Assembly (NCBI RefSeq): GCF_014839805.1
Contig: NC_051124.1
Coordinates: 1,426,001-1,490,000, forward strand
Direction: 5' to 3'
Source: Manduca sexta
Taxonomy: Eukaryota > Arthropoda > Insecta > Lepidoptera > Sphingidae
DNA: 64,000 bases
Shown: positions 22,242 through 34,084 of the stretch, piece by piece
How positions within the stretch are numbered: position 1 is the stretch's first letter
Layout of the letters: each line of letters opens with the position of its first letter
Notes under the pieces: generated by a model
The model's input: the letters and a program-made list of their open reading frames with translations, nothing else
What the model was told of the DNA's origin: nothing
Databases searched by the model: none
Program-made: the position numbers and the translations under genes

Positions 22242-22745
22242 TCAATGCCTAAATTGATCACAAAGAAGAGTGTAGTTACCGCCTTGTGTATTTATAGACT
22301 GTATCACTTTTTCCATATTGACCTTTGTATCAATTCTCTTTCGGGCTAACAAGAAATATTTCTTACCATTCTTTACTACGTGCTGTATATAGTAATTGTC
22401 GTCAATCACTTTAAACATCCAGATTTGCGCGAAATGCTTTCCCGGAGCACCGCATACACAATCTTCTCGTTTCATTCTTTCTGCATTCTCTTCGCCATAA
22501 CTGACTGATATAGGAATTAATTTTGCAGTAAAGTTTTGACCGATCTCATGGAACAAAAGCATTGGGGTCTCCTTGTCTTTGCAGTGACATACAGTGTCCG
22601 ATTTCTCAGCGAAGTATTCATGGCAGTTGGGGAATCCGTGAATCTCCGCGTTCGTAGCAACCACAACCATATTTCCAAGAACTTGGTCGATTTCGCTCGC
22701 CCATGATACCGTGACGAGCGTTAGTAAAATAACAAACTTAAACAT
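22242..22745 (-). CDS. single-exon gene for a small secreted six-cysteine protein, nested in the Shaw-class intron
   Basis: The frame encodes 167 residues. It stays open a further 37 codons upstream, but the internal methionine at 22745 is chosen because it starts a clear signal peptide, MFKFVILLTLVTVSWA, with likely cleavage before SEIDQ. The mature part is about 151 residues. It has six cysteines, at 41, 53, 55, 96, 98 and 162, including CHC and CVC pairs that could give three disulphides, and two sequons (NFT at 71-73, NYT at 157-159). A basic, hydrophobic stretch, KNGKKYFLLARKRIDT, lies near the C-terminus. The stop TGA is followed 53 nt later by AATAAA. No transmembrane helix follows the signal peptide. 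The gene lies on the same strand as the channel gene. I do not recognise the family; a vague lipocalin-like feel at the C-terminus is not backed by a GxW motif. A complete frame with signal peptide and poly(A) signal in a repeat-rich intron argues for a real or recently active gene. Confidence 0.7.
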   Translation of the reverse strand: MFKFVILLTLVTVSWASEIDQVLGNMVVVATNAEIHGFPNCHEYFAEKSDTVCHCKDKETPMLLFHEIGQNFTAKLIPISVSYGEENAERMKREDCVCGAPGKHFAQIWMFKVIDDNYYIQHVVKNGKKYFLLARKRIDTKVNMEKVIQSINTQGGNYTLLCDQFRH

Positions 22746-22872
22746 AGCACTCGCGACAGATTTGCACGAGGAATGGAAAAATATTTGTTTGAATATTAGA
22801 ATCTTTGGTTTGAGATAACACTTAACCCTTGACAAGCGATAACATTTAGAAGTCATTCAATGAACGTGGTTA

Positions 22873-23029
22873 TCATAACGCCGGCCGTGTGATTGTATTT
22901 ATGTACGGAATGTTCCGTACTATGTTTTGTATTTCTTGGCTGATCAACACCACAAAAAATCTTACATACAAATGTATGTATGCCAACGCCGTGAATTCTT
23001 GAAAGAATGTGTTGAAATTAAACTTACGA
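22873..23029. other. region upstream of the nested secreted-protein gene
   Basis: Expected place for its promoter. A palindromic CGGAACATTCCG (GGAATGTTCC at about 22907-22916) is present. I cannot point to a convincing TATA box. Confidence 0.3.
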
Positions 23030-23183
23030 ATTTTATCGGACTGCGATGAACTCCGCCCCGTGACCATGAAGGCTGCAAAGTCTTCGAAACGTCGGGAGAA
23101 AATAATAATACAAATAACCGCGATAAAATCCTTAAATAGATTTATTTAAATGTATAACATTCGCGTAAACATAAGAAATCATT
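23030..23183 (+). mobile_element. Penelope-like terminal fragment, well preserved
   Basis: The block CGTGACCATGAAGGCTGCAA followed by AGTCTTCGAAACGTCGGGAG is identical to the complete element. The fragment ends with the same tail, CATTCGCGTAAACATAAGAA. This supports 42493 as the true element end. Confidence 0.85.
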
Positions 23184-23269
23184 ATGAATGAATGTGGATT
23201 AAATATGGCTCACAAATAGACTAAGGCGCGTTTTAACATACGGCTTTATATTTGCAAAGATCCAACAGT

Positions 23270-23520
23270 GTGACGTGAAGTGGCAGTGGGCAGGCCATGT
23301 CTGTCAAAGAACCGACAACGATGACGTAAACGGATTCTTGAGAGGAGACCACGTCTAGGTAAATGTAGTGTAGGACGCCCTCCAGCTAGGTGAAGTGACG
23401 ATCTGCGAAAGGTCGCTGGCAGGAACTAGAAGCGACAAGCCAAAGACAGGGTAAAATGGCGCATATTGGAGGAGGTCTATATCCAGCAGTGGACAAATAT
23501 ATAGGCTGATGATGATGAAC
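23270..23520 (+). mobile_element. RTE-type LINE 3' end, degraded
   Basis: AGTGGCAGTGGGCAGGCCAT, GTAGGACGCCCTCCAGCTAGG and ATCCAGCAGTGGACAAATAT are in the order seen at 53848-54100, with a TGATGATGAT tail. The frame is broken several times. It starts about 90 bp after the Penelope fragment at 23030. Confidence 0.75.
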
Positions 23521-24989
23521 AGTATGACATTCATCCCCAAAGAAATTCATGCGCAAGAAGCCACTAGTAAAATAAGAATATTTTCAACATCATTTGTTTT
23601 AGTATACAAATTAAATACCTTTATGGCATAGTTTTACATGTGGGTGGAAGTCTCAACGACTTTGTCTGAATAATTCATAAAGTAAAACGTGTACGTTTAC
23701 CTCAATAAAATAGGTTATTGTGTAACGTAAGCAAATACGAATTTAATGAGTCATATTGTAATTTGTTGAAGAGAAATTATACAACAGAATAACATTTTCG
23801 TAAAGAGTTTGTTTGAAAACATTAATCATATTAATAAAACTGTTATTTAGGACTGTTTAGCGAGAATGATAATAAGTACTTAATGATAAATAATAATTTA
23901 ATTACGCATAGTTAGGTATTTTGAAGATTATGGTTAAATGAAGGTTACTTTTCAAAAATACATTTTTATAACTACTTCACCCAACAAAGTATTATTCGCC
24001 TGTTGCCATCATGACTGCACATTAACAATAGTAACTCAAACTAACCCACTTAAATCGCGGCAAGAACACGAAAAGAGACTCCGCATCGCTTCACCATGAT
24101 AGGTCGAGGAACTAACATGTGATTGACGCGTTGCTTTCTCGACCAATCACAATCAAACGACAAAGACCTTCGTGTCGTGTTTGTTATATCACTTACTAAT
24201 AGTGTAGAATTTTGACAGATTAAGGAACTGCTTACTTCACTACACTTGTTACCATATTAATATTAATTAAATATTATTGTGTAATAATTACGCAGGCTAT
24301 AATGACCTTTATGTCTTTGTAATTGCGGTGAGTACAAACATCAAAAACAATCAGAAAGTCTTGCAAACTCATCAACAACTGGCGCCTTTACGAATTACAA
24401 TCAGGCAGAATTCAAAATTTAACTTTAATAATACATTAGAAATTAGTCGGCGGTTTTTGAAACTAATATATATTTTGTAATAAAGCTTTGATGATCATAA
24501 ATTATTTACTATTACGCTGTAATAGAATATTGTAGCGACTACTTTATTAAAGACTGGAGTCGTTTATCTCAGCTAATATTTGTTTAAATAAGACGGTTAT
24601 TTGATAAGGTTCGTTTAAGATATAATTCTGAGAAATTGAGAGGTCAATTTTAATTTGTTAATTTTGATGGTTTTGTAGGTAGACTTGGAGAGTTTTCGAC
24701 CGATGTCTTCAAATGTCGCTAAGCAGCTATGTTAGCGCTTTTATGTAGTCTGCGTCGTTTGATCTAGGTTTTGTAGGTCTAGGACAATTTTAATATGATT
24801 AGACAACATTTTTTTACCCTGTATTATACTTTCACTCATTTTGTATTATGTCCATGCTGTGACGACTCGTAATTGAAACAACATTTAGCTTTTTGTTCGA
24901 AACTTTGTATTAATCAGGTATCGATGTATGTTTCCTTTTAATAAATATTTTTTTTTTTATAAAGCAAATTGTATAATTGATATTCATAT
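23521..24989. other. intron, nothing recognised
   Basis: AT-rich sequence with no credible coding region and no member of the repeat families listed. Confidence 0.5.
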
Positions 24990-25305
24990 TTATGCTCCGA
25001 GAAGTCAGATTCGAATCCTGGGTTCGGGCAAAGTGATATTTTGTTTTTCTGCTGAGCATTAGTCCGGAATATGGTATTATTATAATTTCTTACATTTACG
25101 TAAATATTTGACGTTAAAATAGAACTACTTAAGGTATTTTAAACGATAATATCATTAATTTTAGTTAAATGTCCAGAACTAAAACTCGATCGGCTCGCCT
25201 TTTATCACTTCTTGAGACAGAACACATGTTGCGAAAAATAAGTGGACTAGTTATGCCTCTACCCACCCCTTCAGGGATAAAAGGCGTGTGTTTCTGTGTA
25301 TGATT
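24990..25305 (+). mobile_element. SINE family B interrupted by about 110 bp
   Basis: The 5' part (GATTCGAATCCTGGGTTCGG, GCATTAGTCCGGAATATGG) ends near 25075. The 3' part (ATCGGCTCGCCTTTTATCAC, CCCCTTCAGGGATAAAAGGC) resumes near 25188. The sequence between is AT-rich and unassigned. Confidence 0.6.
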
Positions 25306-25654
25306 ATGAATTTAGAATATAATTTCATAATGTTAATAGTTATACCCCAGCATGCAAGCTAGCACTGTTTAAGGACACCTCTCTACCAAGGCGTACCTGT
25401 TGTCGTCTAGAGTTTTCAAACTTCCTGCTTAAAACAATCCAAAAGTCAACCAAGAAAGGTGTTAAATAAGTAATAGTCTGAAACTTGCTCCAGCTAGCGG
25501 TACATAATTAAAATATAGAGTCGAGCGTGCTTCTAAATAGCTCATGAAAATTTGCAAGTTTTCCCACTGTTCCCGGTGCGGGCTTAAGAAATTTCCGACA
25601 TAAATTAATAAGCGAGAATAATTTTAATATATTTCATTGGAATAAAAGTATTTT

Positions 25655-25765
25655 ATGGATTTTATCGCGATTTTTTATATTATAATTTTCTCCAGATGTT
25701 ACAGTCTTTGCAGCCTTCGTGGTCATGCGGACTCAGTCTTCGTGACCATGAAGGAATACAAACAA
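25655..25765 (-). mobile_element. Penelope-like terminal fragments, head to head
   Basis: TTTATCGCGATTTTTTATAT...TTTGCAGCCTTCGTGGTCAT is the terminal block in reverse. It is followed after a few bases by the start of a forward copy (CTTCGTGACCATGAAGG). Two partial termini therefore meet in inverted orientation. Confidence 0.65.
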
Positions 25766-26287
25766 ATATCGCTTGTGCCTTACACCACAAGCGAGATTAA
25801 CCGTTCTAAGCCCTAGTGTAAGCATAATTTAATTACAGCAGACTCGCGACTAATACATTAAAATATGCACTGCTACTCAATGCCAACGCATTCCTACTGA
25901 GTATCCGGATTTTTCTATAAATTCACGTTTATTTTGAAGCATGTTTTGGAAAACATAAATTTATTTTATTCCGGGATAGTAAATAGTGACTTTTATATTG
26001 CATAAGAACTAAGGACGCTGTTGTGCCGTAAATATAGTGTTATGTCATAACATTTTGGTTGAATAGACCCCGCACCCCGCGACCTCAGGTATCAAGGCTC
26101 GTTATCCACAACTCTACCGGCACTATGTACACCACCTCAAAGGAATGCTAAGTATGCTAGACGCATTAAGATAGGTGCTGCAATCGAGATTGATATAATT
26201 CATATTCCGACTTGTTACTCGGTTTTCTAGTTGCGGAATAGAATTTTATGATTTTTAAGCAGCTCTCATACATATTTCACAGCATAG

Positions 26288-26434
26288 CAGTGGTGAAAGG
26301 TCCGTATAATCCGATTCCTGTCGGCTTGCGTAAAATCTTATATTCATTGGAACGATTTGCAGACTTTTATGCATATATTACTACATATATATTATGTTGG
26401 ATTCCCTTACAAAAAATTTCACACGTCGCAACTG
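26288..26434 (+). mobile_element. MITE family E
   Basis: CAGTGGTGAAAGGTCCGTAT, ATTGGAACGATTTGCAGAC, ends CGTCGCAACTG. Confidence 0.65.
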
Positions 26435-27074
26435 CAGCATAGAAAGAAACTCAGGACACTCGGTTGTATAAAAAATAAACTATTTCCTTTTGTTGAATAC
26501 TTCGTGAGCGGGATGTCAAAGAAAACCACTACAGCTAAAACTGATAAGTGAGTGCCTAAATGAGGCCGGCTGTATCAATGTTTAAGTACCTTGAGGCTTT
26601 TATGGAATCAGACATAAGATATTTGTTTCAATGTATAGATATATTTATGGAGCATTTTGGGTTGCTTGCGGTTTCACCTACGCGCATGACATTTCTGTAT
26701 AAAAGTAATTGTGTTTTTCATTGCCTTAGTAGGCAAACGAGCAAGCGGTCTGCCTGATGGTAAGCAGCATCCACCGCCAATAGAACCGATGCCTACAGGG
26801 CGGTGAGGATTCTTTTTAACCCTCGTTTGAAGAAAGACAAGTCATAACGCTCGGGGATCAATTTTTCAGGAAAAAAGAAACTTAAATGTAATGGATCAAA
26901 CCATGGGTTAATTGTTCTATCTGTATAACACATTTGATCCACGTATATTCAGTGGATTATGCATTAGTTTATAATAAGATGTAAATATCTTCATAATCTA
27001 TTGCATTTAGGTATAATACTGGTAAGATGAAATAAATTAATATTTAAAACAAAATATACACACTACACATAATT

Positions 27075-27300
27075 CTCCCTGTAGGGCTAGTCAGAGGCAC
27101 AACTAGGGTTACCACTTCACGCCAAATATGTTACATACCATGACGTAATATACCACGCTAAGTCGACCACAAATTTCAAACTCCAAACTGATTACGAGCA
27201 TAAAATCCCAATATCACTTTTCCCGACCTGGGATTCGAACCCCGAAACTCATAGCGGTGTTCCCGCAGATACAACTCAACACAAAGACAGCATAATAAGT
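27075..27300 (-). mobile_element. SINE family B
   Basis: On the plus strand it reads GAGGCACAACTAGGGTTACC, then TTTTCCCGACCTGGGATTCG and AACCCCGAAACTCATAGCGG, i.e. family B in reverse, with the head worn. Confidence 0.68.
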
Positions 27301-27647
27301 ACCACAGATAATTCCATTTCTCATACAATGATTAAAGCGAAACTGTCGAGAATCAAACAATTCTTAACCCAATAATAAAAGTTCCTCACACGCGACGCGA
27401 AAGTCACGAATCCGCTAACTAGTTGCGACGTAAAGTTATTTCCAAACCCTCACGGATTAACTCAAAGGGAAGATTAGCTACCCTCAAATATAGGGGAAAT
27501 AATTAATGATTGCCCGAATTAACTCGAGTATCTTCGTCAATTATACGATACATAAAGAACCTTTATGTATTGGATTTTAGTCTTATTTTCAATTATCAGA
27601 TAAGTTATTAAATTGTACTTGTATTTAGATTTGACTTTTCTAAAATT

Positions 27648-27870
27648 ATGGGTGTATTCTTTGTGAATTATCGCTTGCTTTAACGGTGAAGGGAAACATT
27701 GTGAGGAAATCTGCATACCTGAGAAGTTCTTTATAGGAATTTAGGAGGTGTGTGAAGTCTCCCAATCTGCACTAGGTTAGCGTGGTGGACTAAGGTCTAA
27801 TCCCTCTCAGTGGCAGAGGAGGCCCGGGGCCAGAAGTGGGACAGTATGCTATACCTGGCTTGTACTCGTA
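27648..27870 (+). mobile_element. SINE family A, head missing
   Basis: From TGGGTGTATTCTTTGTGAAT through GTTAGCGTGGTGGACTAAGG to GGACAGTATGCTATACCTGG. Confidence 0.68.
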
Positions 27871-28357
27871 TACTACTGATTAACTGTAGTATTTTATTCA
27901 TACAATAACATTGTATTTAATTTGTTGTTTCTGCTAATAAATCAGCTTTTAATTAAATAAGGCAAAAAGTTATGTTAAGCATAACTTAGCAAATTTATTA
28001 ACAAACTAATCAATGTTTAAGTTAAATATGATCTGGTTCTATAGTCTTTCCATGATAAACACAGGGCGGAACCGTTTTGTGTAATGTTGCCTCAGTTATT
28101 TGCTTAATTAAATTGAAACCAAATATTTGTATTCGTCTTTATTGTGAAGGCAAAGTGATATAATTTGTAGATCTTTGTTCCGTGACTTTCATGTAAAAGC
28201 AACTTTATGACTTTAGATTTTAAAGTTTAATATTAAATAATTTGCCAACTCAAAATATAGACCAGTTTATAAATCAACATACATGTTGCTTCTATTTATT
28301 TTTCTTGATTGATTACAACACGTACAATTTAAGATTTATGTTAACATTATTATCATA

Positions 28358-28645
28358 CTAGCTGACCCGATAGACGTTGTCCTGTCTTAACTATGTTTGC
28401 ACACGCACATTCTGTCGATCGCTGACAGTTATTTCAAACCACTGACAGTTATATAAAATTAATATTGTCGTTAAATTTTCTTAAATTTTCCAATTTTCCG
28501 CTCAAATTTTTGTTTTTTTTTTTCTTGTCATAAGAACCTTCTCTTGACAATAACAAACACAACAAAAAAAATGTGTAATCGGTCCAGCCGTTCACGCGTG
28601 ATGGCGTGACCAAGGGAAATATGGATTCATTTTTATATATATAGA
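28358..28645 (-). mobile_element. non-autonomous Helitron-like element with exact ends
   Basis: On the minus strand it starts TCTATATATATAAAAATGAA after a host A and ends GGGTCAGCTAG before a host T, the A|TC...CTAG|T signature of Helitron insertion. The interior carries GTCCAGCCGTTCACGCGTG in reverse. It shares ends and interior with 45882-46130. Confidence 0.75.
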
Positions 28646-29403
28646 TTTTACGCTATATAATAACAAGTATAGTTAATGTACTAGGAATAAATGCTTATTG
28701 CTAGCTATTGGTATTATTTATTCATTTTATATTAGGAAAACACGCAGAACAATTACAACTAAATATACACAAAAAAATAACAACAAAATCCAGCAAAGTG
28801 CAACAAATATTGTGTAGGAGTACAATTCACCAGTAATCACATGATAAAGTATTTTAAATTACCTTTCTTATCAATATTTGAATACATCGAAATTGCGGAC
28901 GTCGAATCGAGAAATGAAAAAATAACCTTTATTTCATAGTTAACAAAGTCTTACATTGGTAATTTTAAATGAGACAAGGACTATTTTAATATTCATCCAT
29001 CAGATAATATTTCTGAACTTTCACGGGGCATTTCAGTATCTAAACTAGAAATATCTCGAGTTAAATTGCCTAGACTAAGTCTATTGGGGTAAAACGTTTT
29101 ATTGGGGTGGAAAATGGCGTTTTGAACTCGCTCGCAAGGGATTATTAACTTATCCGTTAAGCAAAACAGCAATTTCGTTAGTTTATACAGTAAATTATAA
29201 ATGGCGTAAATGTATACGGATAATATTAAACAGTAAATATAGTGGTTTTATTTATTCATGGTTTTATAACATCGTTAATAATTTTAGAAACTTATCCTTA
29301 TAATTTAGTGAATAGGGTAAACTCACTAGCGGACAGTGCTATCACCAATTCACACCGAGCTAGTATTGTTCTGTAAGGATCACATTGTTGATATAATTTC
29401 TAA

Positions 29404-30003
29404 ATTAACCTTAATCTAAGACTAAATAAGGCCGAAATCAACTGAAAACGATAATTGTCTGCTAAAGAAACCGATAGAATGAAATCTGCTTACAAGCCGA
29501 TGACATTAAGTTTGCTTGTAAATGTGGTTTTAATTATAAATAAATATGAGGCATACAATGTAAATCCCTTAAATTAATTACCCCGTGTAGTTTCAACTAC
29601 AAGCTAAGATTAAATAATTCAAAACCTAGTGAAAACTAAAAAAATCTGCTAAAGAAACCTAAAGAATTAAATTCGCCTACTAGCCGATGATATTAAGTCT
29701 GCCTGTAAACGTGGTTTTTATTGTTAATAAATACCCCATCAGTAATATAAGGCATACAATGGAAACCTTTAAATTAATTACCCCATGTAGTTTCAACCAT
29801 AAGCTAAGATTAAATAAGATCAAAATCTAATGAAAACTATAAAAGTCTGTTAAAGTAACCTAAAGAATTTAATTCGCCTCCAAACCGATGTCATTAAGTC
29901 CGCCTGTAAACGTGGTATTAATTGTTAATAAATATCCCATCAGTAATATGGTGCATACAAAGCAAACCCCTAAAATGAATTACCCCATGTAGTTTAAAAT
30001 CAC
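29404..30003 (+). repeat. tandem array, three units of about 200 bp
   Basis: ATTACCCC(G/A)TGTAGTTT recurs at 29577, 29777 and 29979. Each unit also carries an AATCTGCTAAAG(A)AAACC-type motif, GCCGATGACATTAAG, CCTGTAAACGTGG and GGCATACAATG in the same order. Units 2 and 3 are the more similar pair. No reading frame. Confidence 0.85.
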
Positions 30004-31184
30004 ATTATTGGTTGCATAACGCGTTTCCAAATTAACCGCTAACACACTGACTCCGGGCACATGGAACAATACCCCAATATACATTTAATCAGCCTGTGAT
30101 CGCAGTATAAATGCCCCAATTAACGTTATCTGGAAAACAACGATGTGTACGTACATCGAATGTAAATTTTGAATCAAACATGTAAATTAATTGTGCGGGA
30201 CACAATAATATGTTATCACGGATTTTTTGCAGTTATTTAGGTTTACGCGTTATTCAAATATTTATCAAACGTATTTTTTCAATTTGTAGAACAGTTTAAA
30301 TGTTAACAATAGTCTTAAGTTTTTTAAAAGCTAAGTAAATCAAGCCAGTACTGCCGATTTATCATAAGCGATTGTTTCTCTAAATTATTCTTTCATCGTA
30401 AACGAAATTCAAACTTTAACGGTCAAAGCCCTGTTGATGTTTTCCGCCTAAATACAATAATCTGTAATGTTTAAAAAATGTAAAATGAAACAATTTTTCT
30501 AAAAAAAAACCTTGTATTTTTTATCGATTATAATGGATAACAATGTCCTAATGACTATCAAGAATTGTCCGAAACAATACATATCCTTCCTAAGCTTTTC
30601 CGTATCCATTAATCTCTTGTCAAAATATTTGAGCTTTTCTGTTATTTCAATTCATACATTAGCATAAAAACTCATCCAAAGCTCATTGTTGTTTAAGCGG
30701 AGGCTTTCCTTATTCGGAAAAATCAGAAGAAGCTTTGTTTTATAAGTAAATATTGTATAATACAGTTTTCCTTGTCCCATCAATACGTAAGGGTATATGG
30801 GATACTGGCAAGCGGTGCCCCGCTGGTTTCCTCACTAAGATCTGTCGACCACTTAACTGTATCAGCAATAAAGGGTATAGTCCTACTAATTATGGAAGTT
30901 GGGAAGTCTTTGCCCAGCTTTTTTTTTAATTTATTTTTTTCTCTTGATTAGGTCAACAAAATTGGTTACAAGCACTTAACATTCATAATATATAGTTATA
31001 CATCTTCAAATTATTTACAACCTTCTTCAAGTGAACGCGACATGCACAAATTAGAAATAACATACATGCTATGAAACGTTAATAGGTTTGTTAAATAAAA
31101 TAATTACATATTATGTTACTACTGCTATAAATACGATAGCTTATGATTTTTCTTTTATAATTTTAAGGCAAAGGGACCTCATTA
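30004..31184. other. intron, nothing recognised
   Basis: AT-rich sequence after the 200-bp tandem array; no gene or recognised element. Confidence 0.5.
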
Positions 31185-31290
31185 CATGTGATGGTAAGTG
31201 AAGCGGAGTCTAATAGAATGTCGACTGGTAAGAGATTACCCGTCGATAGTCGATACAATTATGCCGGCCTGTTGGAATCGGTTATTTTTT
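31185..31290 (+). repeat. family G repeat, 5' half
   Basis: ATTACATGTGATGGTAAGTG to TTATGCCGGCCTGTTGGAAT. Confidence 0.7.
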
Positions 31291-31905
31291 TTTCTAGAAT
31301 TATTTATGATTTTATTCATGGATAAGCAGAAGTGCTACCCAATAATTATAGTTTACCTTATGTATTACTATTTTGTAGTAATATAATTGACGAATTTATC
31401 AAAATAACATGTGTTAAACTAAAATTTTCAGTAATAAACAAATATTGTATTTTCTAATAAAAGAGCTCAGAAAAGTTATGAAGAACGATGAAAACTTTTT
31501 ATTTCTAAGATTTTCTTTCATAAAATTTATTAAGTTTAACTTTGTATATTAACTTATTTTATTGCATCGAGCTCATGAAAGCTTCTTAATACAATATGTC
31601 GCGAAAGTTGGACTTGTAAGCAATGATATGAAAATATGGAAATTTAAATAAAACAAATTTTATCTAGATTATATATATTACGAATGAAAGTTTATCTATA
31701 ACGAATTCACGTTTCAGGCCGTTGAAAGCTCAGTATAGTGTAAATGCAATTATTCAGTATGATTACATTTCAAGGCATTGTAATAGAAATATGAATGTTT
31801 ATAAATTCTTACAGAGAGATTTATTACACTTCGATTCCAAATCTAATTAGTAAGGTCTGTGGGGCTCGTAGTAAATACGAAAGCGCTGACTGGTCGACTG
31901 GAGAG

Positions 31906-31958
31906 CGTAGCGCTACGCCGTAGCGCTACGGTTCAGTTGCTACGTAAGCAACTGAACC
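31906..31958. repeat. double palindrome followed by 12-bp hairpin
   Basis: CGTAGCGCTACG occurs twice (31906-31917, 31919-31930), each a perfect palindrome. It is followed by GGTTCAGTTGCT (31930-31941), loop ACGTA, AGCAACTGAACC (31947-31958). The palindrome recurs, with A and T added to the ends, at 49054-49067. Confidence 0.8.
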
Positions 31959-31959
31959 A

Positions 31960-33334
31960 TAGCGGCTATTCATATGAATTCGTTCTGGAATTCGAACTAC
32001 ACATTTCAAATGGACCTGGAAATTGTGTAAGGAGTTCTAAAACTAATTAAAGCGAGGTGTTAAAGCTTTGATCTGAACTTTCTGTAAATTAATGGGAGGT
32101 GGGAATTCCTTTATATTAATAACTAGGTTGCTTGTGGATTCGCTCGCGACGAAGACTATTCTAGAAATAAAATTATGTTTCCATTATAAGTAGTAGCTAA
32201 TCCAGAACTTGGGTCTAGCTTTGAGCTAAAATCACCAATACAATATTATTATTATATAATGGTTTTAATGTCTATTTCAAACAACCATACTCATAAACAT
32301 TGGGCATTTAAAATATTAGTAAGAAGTAAGATAGTATTAATTATTTAACAATTATCTAACACTTAGGTTTTGTTCACAATGAATAGAGTTTATGCCTGTC
32401 ATCTATTGCTTTGTAGTATGGAGTAATTTGTTTTGGCAACTTTTCCGTATATACCTTCACAATAAGTCTTCTAATTGAACTCTTTTATTGCTATTTTATA
32501 ATTGCATAAAGCTCGTCTTGAATTTTAACAAAAACCCACTTTTATATATGTGTCACAACTTCTATAAAAGCTTCACAAAATAACCAACTTTCACGTCAGT
32601 CCGTATAATACCCATCACACTAAACTATCAGACGTTAGGTTCTATTTTTATGTCAAATAGAGTGTCAATAACATCCTGTCATTTTGTTTGACACGAAAAC
32701 GGATATGTTCAATAAAAGCTTTACTTTATCCCACAATTTGCCGCCGAGCTTTATCTCACAGCTTCCGTGGACAGCGGTTTTCCAACTACTTTTTATTGGT
32801 CAATAAATTGGGATTTATTTAAGTCCTCCACTGCCTTCACCCTTTGATAATGGAGAACGGTGGTGTCGAAAAAACTGTACCAAGCTTTCGTGGAGCTTTT
32901 GGTTTTTGGATATCTTAACTGGTCTAGACCTTAGAAGTTATGAGGTCGTAAAGTAGCTTTGCTTATAGGATTCAGTACAGCGTGGGCCCTACATAATTGT
33001 AGAATGAGAGAATGCAGGTTCGATGCTTGTCTAAAATAAAATATTTTAGTGGTATGTACAATTTTATAATATTTGTTGCAAGCCTGGATTTTATAAGACC
33101 GAAATATCATCGTGGTTCCTAATATTAACTTGTTTTTAGTGGAGTTTTAGGATTATATACGACAGGTGTATTTATTAAATTTATAGCGCTACTTTGCTCG
33201 CAATAACATCTTTTCCTGGAATAAATATAGGCCAAGGAATTCAAAGATAATAAAGTTCACTATTAAAAAATACATTATTAATCAGCCAGTTTCAAGTATT
33301 AAGAGTAATTAAAAAAAAATCAAATTTGACCTAA
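31960..33334. other. intron, nothing recognised
   Basis: No reading frame. GCAGGTTCGATGCTTG at 33014-33029 resembles a Pol III B box but has no partner A box in place. Confidence 0.45.
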
Positions 33335-33405
33335 ATCGGATATCGAAACTAGAACTTCACGCTTAACCACTAGACACTAATAAGATTCACATTTACAAAG
33401 CGCAT
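33335..33405 (-). repeat. tRNA-like segment, possible SINE head
   Basis: On the minus strand GTCTAGTGGTTAAGCGTGAA looks like an A box (compare TAGTGGTTAG of several tRNAs) and TTTCGATATCCG like a weak B box, followed by a T run at 33310-33318. It does not fold as a whole tRNA by eye. Confidence 0.35.
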
Positions 33406-33642
33406 TAATTTGCAAAGATATTTATTTGGCAGCCATGGTGTGAGATCCGTGGCCAAGTAGAGCAATAACCTGGCTAAAAGAGCATGGAAGGATATGTAAT
33501 TATTTCGTTAGACTAAAGACAAGTTCAGTGCCAAAATATTAAATACCAGTTCTAATGTCTTTTGAAGAAATTTTATGTTTTTATTACTCGTGATAAGTTT
33601 TTAAGGGTTGTTTCATATTCTTTAAGGATTAAACATCCTAGA

Positions 33643-33695
33643 CGAGTCTAGGATGATCTGCGAGGCTATTGATATTAAAAAGCATCATCAATTTG
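33643..33695 (+). mobile_element. short Penelope-like coding remnant
   Basis: CTAGGATGATCTGCGAGGCT followed by ATTGATATTAAAAAGCATC matches 42097-42135 of the element, near the end of its coding region. Confidence 0.6.
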
Positions 33696-34084
33696 GCATT
33701 TGGCAGCATAAATAGTGCTCTCTCTTTGTACGGAGCTTATCGGTCTTATGATAATATTATAATGATCGCTATTTGACACAAATCATGAGCAATCAGTCCT
33801 TTCTTGGATAAAAAATACTTCTAAAATTTTATTAATAAACGTATATAATATTTTTATAAATTGTATTTTTAAATATAATCTCTATTCGGTCAATTAAGAT
33901 GAACCAAAATAATCAACAATAAATTAGTTAAAACAATTACAGAACAACAGAAAAAGTTTCAAGTTAATTTACTTTGTTACCGAAAAACTGGTTCACTGAC
34001 CTCCATAAAACGACACAGATATCAATATGATAGCGGCCCTAAATAAGACAAAAAATTTCTGGTATTATATCATTATTTTGTATT

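Noticed and set aside
29404..30003. CRISPR-like array
   Set aside because: The period is about 200 bp with three imperfect units in a eukaryotic intron; there are no short identical repeats or unique spacers.
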